From: Caldifarciminota bacterium
GTDB lineage: Bacteria > Hydrothermota > UBA3072 > WFRC01
Assembly (NCBI GenBank): GCA_015486685.1
Contig: WFRC01000331.1
Coordinates: 1-6,369 of the forward strand
Direction of reading: 5' to 3'
Length of the DNA stretch: 6,369 bases
Positions 1 to 6,255 of this stretch are shown piece by piece. Below the pieces are notes generated by a model that searched no databases, was not told where the DNA came from, and saw nothing but the letters and a program-made list of their open reading frames with translations. The position numbers and the translations under genes are program-made. Positions within the stretch are counted from its first letter, which is position 1. Each line of letters starts with the position of its first letter.

Positions 1-52
1 ACCCCCTTTATTTCACAAATAGCCTTTTGTTGCCGTTAGCAAGAAACAAAAT

Positions 53-80
53 AATGCGGAATGCGGAAGTGAGAATGCGG
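53..80. repeat. Degenerate heptamer tandem repeat
   Basis: Four units of 7 bp in strict register: AATGCGG, AATGCGG, AAGTGAG, AATGCGG. Read one phase over, the array contains GGAAGTG (65-71), which also appears twice in tandem at 6256-6269 beyond the other end of the operon. Confidence 0.65.
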
Positions 81-98
81 ATTTAACACATTAACAAC

Positions 99-116
99 GC
101 AGAGGCAAGCCTCTGC
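99..116 (-). terminator. Palindromic hairpin, weak candidate terminator of the operon
   Basis: GCAGAGGC, two loop bases, then GCCTCTGC: a perfect 8-bp inverted repeat, in practice a 6-bp stem with a 6-base loop, about 117 bp after the cheA stop. On the minus strand it is followed by GTTGTTAATGTGTT, which is only loosely T-rich, so intrinsic termination is uncertain. It is the best stem found downstream of cheA; the rest of 1-232 holds short repeats and no gene. Confidence 0.3.
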
Positions 117-172
117 ACTCCAAAGTCTCTTTGCCAACGGCTGTCTTCAAATAACAGTCTTTTCTATTTTTT

Positions 173-208
173 AACTCAATAAACTCTAATAACTCTATAA
201 ACTTAAGA
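173..208. repeat. Nonamer tandem repeat just downstream of cheA
   Basis: Four 9-bp units in register: AACTCAATA, AACTCTAAT, AACTCTATA, AACTTAAGA. The array starts 25 bp beyond the cheA stop. No function can be assigned. Confidence 0.6.
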
Positions 209-232
209 AACCCATCCACTTATCTACTGTCT

Positions 233-1981
233 TTATACAATATTTGGTACATCTATAATCAATACGGGTTTCCCATTTTCGAGGATAGTAACTCCTGAAA
301 ATGCATTAATTTCTCCAATTAACGGCGAGAGCATCTTTACCACAATATCTATTGAACCTCTAAATTCATCTACTACAAGAGCCAATTTTTTTCCTTCAAG
401 TGAAAGCAATAATGCAGGAAATTTTTCTTTATTATTCCCCCGTTGCATATTTAACGCTTGAGATAACCATATTACAGGGATTACTTCTTTTCTTAAAATA
501 TAAACCTCGCGCTGATGTATCTTTTTTATCAATGTCTTTTTTATATCAATTGTTTCTTCTATATAAACGATAGGTACTGCAAATAGGTTGTCGCCAGTTT
601 TTACTAAAAATGCCCTTATTACAGCCATTGTAAGAGGAATTTTTAATTTAAATGTCGTACCTTTACCCTTTTCTGTTTTTACATCAATATTGCCACCTAT
701 ACTCCTAATGATAGCCTTTACAACATCAAGCCCTACACCCCTTCCTGAAAGTTCTGTAATCTCTTCTGCCGTAGAAAATCCTGGAGTAAAAATATACTTT
801 AATATGTCTCCTTCTGTCATTTTACCAATTTCTTTTTCATCTATCCATCCCATAGATACAGCCCTGTTTAGCACCTTTTCTTTATCAATTCCCTTCCCAT
901 CATCAACAACCTCTATATGCACACTATCTTTTTGCCTTTTTGCCCTTAATATAATTTTGCCTTTTTCGGGTTTTCCCTGTTTTATCCTTTCTTCAGGGGA
1001 TTCAATAGCATGCCCAACCGCGTTTCTTAATAAATGAAGAACAGGGTCAGATATACTATCCAGTAATGACCTATCAATTTCACTTTCCATACCCTCCAGT
1101 ATAAAATCTACTTCTTTACCTAAATTGTTAGCCAGTTCTCTAACATATCTTGGAAATCTATTAAATATAAGGGAAACTGGCACCATCCTCATTTCCATAA
1201 CTTCATCCTGGATTTCCTGTATATATCGAGAATGGGTAGATACAGCATCGGCAAGTAGTTCATTGCCGGATGAACGGGCAAGTGATATAATGTTTTCTTT
1301 TGAAATTACAAGTTCACCAACGAGATTTTGCAGATTATCCAGTTTAGTAATATCTACCCGTATTTCTTTACTTTTTTGCATATATTGCGTTGAAACCTTT
1401 TGCTGACTTTCCTCAGAAAAAACAATATCTCGAATTTCTCCATATTCCTTTTTTAAATTGTTTATGTTTTCCTGATTTCCCTTAAATTTTACTTTTAAGA
1501 CTCCATCCCATTTGCCATTTGCTAATTCCTCAATGGAAGGTTTTGTTGATATTACATCGCCCAGAGATTTTATCTTTTGCACAATAGTAAATGCCCTTAC
1601 AGCAGGGAATACCTCATCTTCCCGAATATATATAGAAAACTCTATCACATCTTCTTCTTTTGAACCCTCTTTCCCCGATAAGAATGCATCAATCTTGTCA
1701 ATGCCTGAAAAAATCTGGTCAATAATAGGTTTATCCACCTTAATTTTCCCCGTTCTTACATCATTAAGCAAATTTTCAAGGGAATGTGAAACATCTACAA
1801 GATGGTTATAACCCATAGAACCCGCCATACCTTTGATTGTATGAAATATTCTAAAAACTTCATTCATAAATTCCTTATTATCAGGAAACTTTTCAATTTG
1901 AATAATGAGATTGTTTAATGTATCAAGGTAATTTTTAAGCTCACTTTCAAACAGTTTTTCGTACTGAGATGTATCTATCAT
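233..1981 (-). CDS. cheA: Chemotaxis histidine kinase CheA (P1-P5)
   Basis: This 582-residue kinase is the output enzyme of a chemosensory array: it autophosphorylates on a histidine and passes the phosphate to CheY. Domains seen in order: P1/HPt at about 1-105 with HTIKG and phospho-acceptor His47; P2 CheY-docking domain at about 113-190; P3 dimerisation helices at about 207-268; P4 ATPase at about 270-450 with N box HLLRN (316-320), G1 DDGKGID (360-366), FTPGFST (398-404) and GRGVG (414-418); P5, the CheW-like receptor-coupling domain, at about 452-582. Length and domain set are those of a full soluble CheA, with no extra receiver domain. It is the last gene of the operon. The ATG lies 4 bp after the cheY stop and has no clear Shine-Dalgarno sequence, which suggests translational coupling. 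One oddity: the usual DHG after the N box reads GHA (323-325). Identity is essentially certain; kinase activity is inferred. Confidence 0.97.
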   Translation of the reverse strand: MIDTSQYEKLFESELKNYLDTLNNLIIQIEKFPDNKEFMNEVFRIFHTIKGMAGSMGYNHLVDVSHSLENLLNDVRTGKIKVDKPIIDQIFSGIDKIDAFLSGKEGSKEEDVIEFSIYIREDEVFPAVRAFTIVQKIKSLGDVISTKPSIEELANGKWDGVLKVKFKGNQENINNLKKEYGEIRDIVFSEESQQKVSTQYMQKSKEIRVDITKLDNLQNLVGELVISKENIISLARSSGNELLADAVSTHSRYIQEIQDEVMEMRMVPVSLIFNRFPRYVRELANNLGKEVDFILEGMESEIDRSLLDSISDPVLHLLRNAVGHAIESPEERIKQGKPEKGKIILRAKRQKDSVHIEVVDDGKGIDKEKVLNRAVSMGWIDEKEIGKMTEGDILKYIFTPGFSTAEEITELSGRGVGLDVVKAIIRSIGGNIDVKTEKGKGTTFKLKIPLTMAVIRAFLVKTGDNLFAVPIVYIEETIDIKKTLIKKIHQREVYILRKEVIPVIWLSQALNMQRGNNKEKFPALLLSLEGKKLALVVDEFRGSIDIVVKMLSPLIGEINAFSGVTILENGKPVLIIDVPNIV

Positions 1982-1985
1982 TTTA

Positions 1986-2348
1986 CTATTTTAATACCCT
2001 TTGAACCGCTTCAAGCACTCTGGAAGGTTGGAATGGTTTTACAACATAATCTTTTGCTCCTGCTTGAATTGCTTCAACGACAAGGGTTTGATGCCCCATC
2101 GCACTGACCATAATAATTTTTGCATTTGGGTCTGTTTTTATGATTTCTTTTACAGCATCAATTCCGCTCATATCTGGCATAATAATATCCATTGTTACAA
2201 GGTCAGGATTTAAGTCTTTATACTTTTCAACTGCTTGCGCACCATTCTCTGCCTCTCCACATATTTCATAACCTTCTTTTTTTAATATATCCGCAAGCAT
2301 CTTTCTCATAAATATTGCATCATCAACGATTAAAACTCTTATTGCCAT
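1986..2348 (-). CDS. cheY: Single-domain response regulator CheY
   Basis: A 120-residue stand-alone receiver domain, the diffusible phospho-acceptor for CheA. All catalytic positions are visible: acidic pair Asp9/Asp10, phosphorylation site Asp54 in the TMDIIMPDMSG segment, switch Ser82 (VSAMG), Tyr101 at the place of the signalling aromatic residue, and Lys104 in the KPF motif. There is no output domain, so it should act by protein contact, classically on a flagellar motor switch. No motor or pilus gene is in the window, so the target is unknown. It lies between cheW (13 bp upstream) and cheA (4 bp downstream), and the P2 domain of that CheA is the expected docking partner. The ATG is preceded by the strongest ribosome binding site of the operon. 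Another single-domain regulator type such as Spo0F is possible by fold, but the gene context argues strongly for CheY. Confidence 0.96.
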   Translation of the reverse strand: MAIRVLIVDDAIFMRKMLADILKKEGYEICGEAENGAQAVEKYKDLNPDLVTMDIIMPDMSGIDAVKEIIKTDPNAKIIMVSAMGHQTLVVEAIQAGAKDYVVKPFQPSRVLEAVQRVLK

Positions 2349-2353
2349 TAAGG

Positions 2354-2361
2354 ACCTCCTT
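2354..2361 (-). promoter_or_regulatory. Strong ribosome binding site of cheY
   Basis: AAGGAGGT on the minus strand ends 5 bases before the cheY ATG, in the 13-bp gap after the cheW stop. It is close to a perfect anti-16S match and much stronger than the sites in front of the other three genes. This fits a need for more CheY than CheA or receptor. Confidence 0.85.
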
Positions 2362-2766
2362 TTAAATGATTTTTTCTATATCAAGAAGAATATAACGCTC
2401 ATTTCCAGATTGTGCAACCCCTTTTAGATATCCCGATGCGATATTTGATTTTACAATATCAGGGGAAAGTTTCATTTCTTCTTTTTCTACATCAACAATA
2501 TTTAAAACAGTGTCTACCATGATACCAATAAGGTATCCTTTGATTTTTGTTATTATAATATTCATATCTTGCTTTTTTCCTCTTAAATTAAATCTTTTCC
2601 TGAGGTTTATTACAGGAATTACTTCACCCCTCAAATTTGTCAGACCTTCAATATATTTTTGTGCCAGAGGTACTCTGGTAATTTCAAGATTTTTTGCTAT
2701 TTCTTTAATCTTATCTACTTCTATAGCGAATTTATCTTCTTTTAGTGTAAATGTAACAATGTTCAT
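2362..2766 (-). CDS. cheW: Chemotaxis coupling protein CheW
   Basis: A 134-residue adaptor that links receptor hairpin tips to the P5 domain of CheA in the cytoplasm. The whole protein is one CheW domain. Family features seen: the ITRVP segment (29-33), the NLRG signature (44-47) followed by VIPVINLRKRF (49-59), a second half with IGIMVDTV (80-87), the LSPDI segment (100-104), and a final hydrophobic strand ending LLDIEKII. The start was chosen at the ATG whose A is also the last base of the upstream TGA. It has a GGAGGG ribosome binding site 4 bases upstream, inside the end of the receptor gene. A GTG four codons earlier is in frame but overlaps that binding site. Overlap with the receptor gene implies coupled translation and a functional link to that receptor. 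Confidence 0.95.
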   Translation of the reverse strand: MNIVTFTLKEDKFAIEVDKIKEIAKNLEITRVPLAQKYIEGLTNLRGEVIPVINLRKRFNLRGKKQDMNIIITKIKGYLIGIMVDTVLNIVDVEKEEMKLSPDIVKSNIASGYLKGVAQSGNERYILLDIEKII

Positions 2767-5700
2767 CAATCCCTCCACATCATTTCATAATTTACAATGT
2801 CAAGTATATTTGGTTTAAATCCATATATATCAGGTTGGGCAATATAGTTCTGGACACCGTGATATAAAAATACCCAGGGTGCATCTTCTACGATAATTTT
2901 TTCCGCCTCTCTGTATATTTCTATTCTTTTCCCAGGATTAATTTCACTCATTCCCTTTTCAATGAGTGTGTCTACCTCAGAATTTTTATAAAAACAGGTA
3001 TTTCCGGGTTCTCCCACATTTTTAGAATGAAAGAGGGGATAGAGAAAATTATCAGGGTCTCCATTGTCGCTTGACCAACCCAGGATGAAAATAATTGAAT
3101 TTCCCTTATGTACCTTATCAAGGAAGTCTTTCCACTTCAACGGGTTTAATCTTGTTTTAATACCTATGTCGTCAAGGTATCTCTGAATAATTTCAGCCCT
3201 CTTTATATTCATAGGGGTATCCGATACATCAAAAACATATTCATCGGAAAGTCCATCGGTAAACCCTGCATTTTTGAGAAGTCCTTTTGATTTTTCGGGG
3301 TTATAATTATATCCTAAAAGGTTGGGATTATATACAGATAAACCTGGGGGGAAGACGCCCTTTGCAGGAATTCCCTGTCCTCCTATTGTTTTTTCAATAA
3401 GTTCTTTCCTGTTGATTGCAAAATTTACAGCCTTCCTTACATCCTTACGCTTAAATGGTGTATCAAGGATGAAATTGAATCCCAGGTATTGAACATCTAA
3501 TGATGGACTCGTAATAAGTAATGGAGATAACGTAGGTGATGACTTTACTTCTTTGATTTGTGATGATGGCAAAGAAGCAAAATCTATTTCTCTATTTTCA
3601 AAATCTTTAATAAGCGGAGTTCCCTCAGAAGAAATAATAAAATGTATTTCGTCAATGTATGGAGTTCCAATAGAATAATCTTTGAATGCTTCAAGGATTA
3701 AATGGTTTCCTTTTTCCCATTCTTTGAGTGTATAAGGTCCGATACCTGTGGGATTTTCTTCCAATGTTTCACTAAGTTCAGCAGGGAAAATGGCACCAGC
3801 AATTGTTGCAAGATTTTGTGTAAATGGCATATATGGATATTTTAAGTGAACCTCAAATGTTTTTTTGTCAACAGGAATTATATCTTTTACTGCATCAAAG
3901 AAATATGCATTAGAAGATTTCATTGTTCTCTTAAATGATGCAACCACATCTTCACTTGTAATCTTCCTACCATTATGAAACAGGATTTTATCTTCAAGAA
4001 CGAATTTCCATTTTTTCCCGTCCCGTGAAAGATTCCACTCTGAAAGTCTTGCAGGATAAACAGATGCACTCTCGCCAAAGTCAAAAATACCTCTATATAT
4101 ACTGTGTGCTACATTGTTAGAAGTGACATCTCCAATAACGGATGGGTCAAGATGAACGGGGTCACCTGTAAGGTGCACCTTTATAATCTTTTTTTTAGGT
4201 TTTACTTCCGGAATAATCTCAATATTTTTCAGGGTATTGGCAAAAGATTCACTGTTTTCAATGGCAGAGGCTGTTGCTTCCCATATCTGAAATATTCTAT
4301 TTTTTATGCCTTCAGCATTTTTTTCACCTTCTTTAAATACATCAAAGATTTGATAGACTATATTTTTTTGTTTTTCTACTGAGGGAGCCATTTCATTTAC
4401 AATTTGAATAAGATAATTTATTTCATTTTGAGATGATTCACTAATTTCTTTATTTGTTTTTAGTGCATCTATTGCCTTATTTATATCACTTTTCATTTTT
4501 CCGATATTATTTACAACGCTGTCTGTCTCCTGCATAATATTTTCTGCAAAATTACCTATCCCTTTTACAATCTGATTAAATTCTTGTGATAATTCAGTGA
4601 TCTGGTCTACTATTACCATTAAATTTTCCTGTTCAACCCCACTCCTTGCTGCTTCTATTTTCCCATATAATGAAATAACCTTTGTCATTTCAGCATAGTT
4701 AGTAATTTCAATAATATGTGAAAGTGTATAATCAATATTTTCTTTTAATTCAGACAGTGCATTTTCAAAATCTTTGATAAAATCTCTGTTTTTGTCTACA
4801 ATCAATTCAATATCTGTAATATTTTTTGTAAATTCTTGAAGAAGATTTAATGTGTCATACGCACTTTCTTTAATATTTGAGACCGAAGATGAAAACACAG
4901 CGATTAATTCCTTCATATTTTCAATCTTCTGGAGGTAAGGTGTTATATTTTCTGATATGTCTGTTTTCGAAAGGAGATTTATTGTTCCTTTAACATTCTG
5001 AAAAATATTAAGAAGTGTAGAGATAAGGTTTGAGAGTTTTAGGATTACATCATTAAATTCCCATCCAATCTCTGATGCTACTAACCGGTTTGAAATGATA
5101 TCCATATTTTCAATTTCAAGAGAAAGCACCTGAAATCCTGCTTTCCCCTGATTTGCAGAAAATGAAGATATACTCCCATCAAGGGTAAGATTCTTCACAA
5201 TATCAGAAAGTGATAGAAGAAACTGTGATAAGGTACCCCGTATCTTTTCCTGCTCTTCTGCCCTTTCAACAACCTTATCTGATTCGCTCACAATATTATT
5301 CATTTTTTCTTGGGTTAATTGAGATACCCTTTGCATCTCGGTAAGCATATTTTTATATTTTGCAGAGGTATCTATGACGCCCTGAAATCTTTTTACAATT
5401 TTATCTGAATCAGCAGATGTTAGATGTATTTTTTCTGCAAGGTTGCCAAGGGTTTTAAATGTTTTGCTGATTAAGTTTCCCAATTCTTTTGCAACAATCT
5501 CAAAACCTTTCCCCTGTAATCCTGCGTGGAATGCTTTAATCTCTGCATTTCGAGCAGTATTCAATGCGGTTTCATTAAATTTTTCAAGACTATCAAGCAA
5601 ATTGTTTACCTCTTCCCCTCTTTCTATAAGATGTTGAATCTTTACTTCACTTTCTTGAATATGGGAAGTGAAGGTGTCTACTGCATTAGCAACAAGCTCA

Positions 5701-5969
5701 ATAGATTCAAGACTTTTTTCTATAAGGTTTTCTAATTTTCCTATTGTCATAATAATAGTATCAGAACCTTCGAGCATTACCTGCATAGAGATAAAGAGGT
5801 TTTTTAAGAATTTACCTGCATTATCCATTAATTCAGACTGGGTTTTACCATATTTTGAAATAAGGTTAAGATTTGTAAATACCTCGTCTGAATATACACC
5901 TATCCTTTCTTTAATCTTTTCGAGGATGGTAACTTGCTCAAAATTTGTTACAGTTTTTTCACTTTTCAT
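2766..5969 (-). CDS. Soluble chemoreceptor-like protein fused to a family 5 (Dpp/Opp) solute-binding domain
   Basis: This 1067-residue protein is probably the receptor of the adjacent CheW-CheA-CheY pathway. Residues 1-590 are almost wholly helical and coiled-coil-like, with three segments resembling the methyl-accepting chemoreceptor hairpin tip: 136-170 (AGLQGKGF at 149-156), 263-290 (degenerate) and 431-465 (IEAARSG at 438-444, the best core). A lysine-rich linker (about 587-594) leads to a nearly full-length SBP_bac_5 domain (594-1067). Its landmarks are LDPS near 607, RKITSEDVVASFKR at 668-681, GIGPYTLKEW at 742-751, YLGFN at 828-832, RKAVNFAINRKELI at 845-858 and the DppA-like GWSSDNGDPDNF at 964-975. 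In DppA the Asp of this last region contacts the peptide amino end, so a peptide ligand is plausible. I see no signal peptide, lipobox, transmembrane helix or C-terminal CheR-tether pentapeptide. A cytoplasmic location is inferred. The ATG has no usable Shine-Dalgarno sequence; see the promoter entry. Domain identity is solid; ligand and role are inference. Confidence 0.93.
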   Translation of the reverse strand: MKSEKTVTNFEQVTILEKIKERIGVYSDEVFTNLNLISKYGKTQSELMDNAGKFLKNLFISMQVMLEGSDTIIMTIGKLENLIEKSLESIELVANAVDTFTSHIQESEVKIQHLIERGEEVNNLLDSLEKFNETALNTARNAEIKAFHAGLQGKGFEIVAKELGNLISKTFKTLGNLAEKIHLTSADSDKIVKRFQGVIDTSAKYKNMLTEMQRVSQLTQEKMNNIVSESDKVVERAEEQEKIRGTLSQFLLSLSDIVKNLTLDGSISSFSANQGKAGFQVLSLEIENMDIISNRLVASEIGWEFNDVILKLSNLISTLLNIFQNVKGTINLLSKTDISENITPYLQKIENMKELIAVFSSSVSNIKESAYDTLNLLQEFTKNITDIELIVDKNRDFIKDFENALSELKENIDYTLSHIIEITNYAEMTKVISLYGKIEAARSGVEQENLMVIVDQITELSQEFNQIVKGIGNFAENIMQETDSVVNNIGKMKSDINKAIDALKTNKEISESSQNEINYLIQIVNEMAPSVEKQKNIVYQIFDVFKEGEKNAEGIKNRIFQIWEATASAIENSESFANTLKNIEIIPEVKPKKKIIKVHLTGDPVHLDPSVIGDVTSNNVAHSIYRGIFDFGESASVYPARLSEWNLSRDGKKWKFVLEDKILFHNGRKITSEDVVASFKRTMKSSNAYFFDAVKDIIPVDKKTFEVHLKYPYMPFTQNLATIAGAIFPAELSETLEENPTGIGPYTLKEWEKGNHLILEAFKDYSIGTPYIDEIHFIISSEGTPLIKDFENREIDFASLPSSQIKEVKSSPTLSPLLITSPSLDVQYLGFNFILDTPFKRKDVRKAVNFAINRKELIEKTIGGQGIPAKGVFPPGLSVYNPNLLGYNYNPEKSKGLLKNAGFTDGLSDEYVFDVSDTPMNIKRAEIIQRYLDDIGIKTRLNPLKWKDFLDKVHKGNSIIFILGWSSDNGDPDNFLYPLFHSKNVGEPGNTCFYKNSEVDTLIEKGMSEINPGKRIEIYREAEKIIVEDAPWVFLYHGVQNYIAQPDIYGFKPNILDIVNYEMMWRD
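2771..2776 (-). promoter_or_regulatory. Ribosome binding site of cheW inside the receptor gene
   Basis: GGAGGG on the minus strand forms part of the last sense codons of the receptor gene (Trp-Arg-Asp, then stop) and lies 4 bases before the cheW ATG. It decides the cheW start in favour of this ATG over the upstream in-frame GTG. Confidence 0.75.
4188..4196 (-). other. Possible slippage site at the receptor/sensor domain junction
   Basis: The codons for Lys592-Lys594 read AAA AAA AAG, giving eight A then G and containing A_AAA_AAG in the reading phase of the dnaX-type slippery heptamer. After a -1 shift, eight new residues are added and TGA follows (4164-4162), giving a product of about 602 residues without the solute-binding domain. 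In the third frame a stop (TTA TAA) comes after two codons. A GGAAG about 8 bases upstream and a 5-bp hairpin (CACCT TAC AGGTG, 4175-4163) about 12 bases downstream could help, but both are weak. A lysine linker in AT-rich DNA could look like this by chance. Confidence 0.3.
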
Positions 5970-5977
5970 ACCTATTT

Positions 5978-6005
5978 ATGATATAGAAAAAAACAGGAAT
6001 GTCAA
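5978..6005 (-). promoter_or_regulatory. Sigma70-type promoter of the operon, possibly leaderless
   Basis: On the minus strand a perfect -35 TTGACA (6005-6000) is followed by a 16-bp T-rich spacer and TATCAT (5983-5978, five of six -10 bases). A/T-rich tracts upstream of the -35 resemble an UP element. Transcription would begin near 5971, only about 2 bases before the receptor ATG at 5969. No alternative in-frame start codon is found in the first 45 codons or so, and no Shine-Dalgarno sequence stands at a normal distance, so a leaderless mRNA is the natural reading. Confidence 0.6.
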
Positions 6006-6088
6006 GCAAAAAATTAACATTTTTGAAGAAAAACAATAAAAAAAAGTAAAAACAGAGGGGATATTTAATCGCAAAATGAAAAAAGACT

Positions 6089-6116
6089 GTTAAAAGTTGA
6101 AAGTTAAAGGTTAAAA
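6089..6116. repeat. Heptamer tandem repeat, GTTAAAA type
   Basis: Four 7-bp units in perfect register: GTTAAAA, GTTGAAA, GTTAAAG, GTTAAAA. They lie 84 bp upstream of the proposed -35 box. The base composition differs from the GGAAGTG/AATGCGG arrays, but the period is the same. Confidence 0.7.
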
Positions 6117-6132
6117 GGAATGAAGACGCCTA

Positions 6133-6146
6133 CCGCTGACCGCTAA
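6133..6146. repeat. Two-unit heptamer repeat, CCGCTRA
   Basis: CCGCTGA is followed directly by CCGCTAA. Two units alone would be weak, but they stand 16 bp after the four-unit heptamer array and share its period. Confidence 0.45.
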
Positions 6147-6173
6147 AAGGATATTTGCCAGATTTATGTAGGA

Positions 6174-6189
6174 GGGATTTCCCAATCCC
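6174..6189. repeat. Small perfect hairpin
   Basis: GGGATT, loop TCCC, then AATCCC: a perfect 6-bp stem. No T run follows on either strand, so it is not a normal intrinsic terminator. It may be one arm of a dispersed palindromic element together with the hairpin at 6233-6251. Confidence 0.45.
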
Positions 6190-6232
6190 GATAATTACTT
6201 TCCGATATCCGCCAGAGGATGCCCTCCCTTAA

Positions 6233-6251
6233 TCCCTCCCAGAGGGAGGGA
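6233..6251. repeat. Perfect 8-bp GC-rich hairpin
   Basis: TCCCTCCC, loop AGA, then GGGAGGGA: a perfect 8-bp stem. A further CCCTCCC at 6222-6228 offers an alternative left arm, so two mutually exclusive folds are possible. It lacks a T run on either strand. Confidence 0.55.
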
Positions 6252-6255
6252 AATA

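Larger units (their letters stand above)
32..141. repeat. Imperfect inverted repeat enclosing hairpins and heptamers
   Basis: GCCGTTAGCAAGA (32-44) matches the reverse complement of TCTTTGCCAACGGC (128-141) with one substitution and one extra base. The 83 bases between hold the AATGCGG heptamers, a perfect 8-bp palindromic hairpin (99-116) and part of a 5-bp hairpin, CAAAG TCT CTTTG (121-133). The nested layout could be a small non-coding repeat element or an RNA fold at the 3' end of the operon. No coding capacity is seen. Confidence 0.4.

Noticed and set aside
53..208. CRISPR array
   Set aside because: The repeats are 7-9 bp, directly abutting and degenerate, with no unique spacers of constant length and no cas genes.
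767..769. Ala405 in the ATP-lid of CheA where Thermotoga has Lys (FSTK versus FSTA)
   Set aside because: As I recall it, Escherichia coli CheA also has Ala here (FSTAEQ), so this is normal family variation.
588..1037. Plus-strand open frame of 149 codons, and other plus-strand frames across the window
   Set aside because: They lie opposite clearly homologous minus-strand genes, have no recognisable domains and low-complexity translations, and are explained as shadows.
2767..2778. Upstream GTG as the cheW start (adds Met-Glu-Gly-Leu)
   Set aside because: It overlaps the GGAGGG ribosome binding site that serves the ATG at 2766, and the CheW domain begins right after that ATG.
2766..4190. The solute-binding domain as a separate secreted protein gene
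   Set aside because: There is no in-frame Met near the domain start, no signal peptide, and the frame is open throughout from the receptor part.
6233..6251. Intrinsic terminator of a neighbouring gene
   Set aside because: The stem is good but no T run follows it on either strand.
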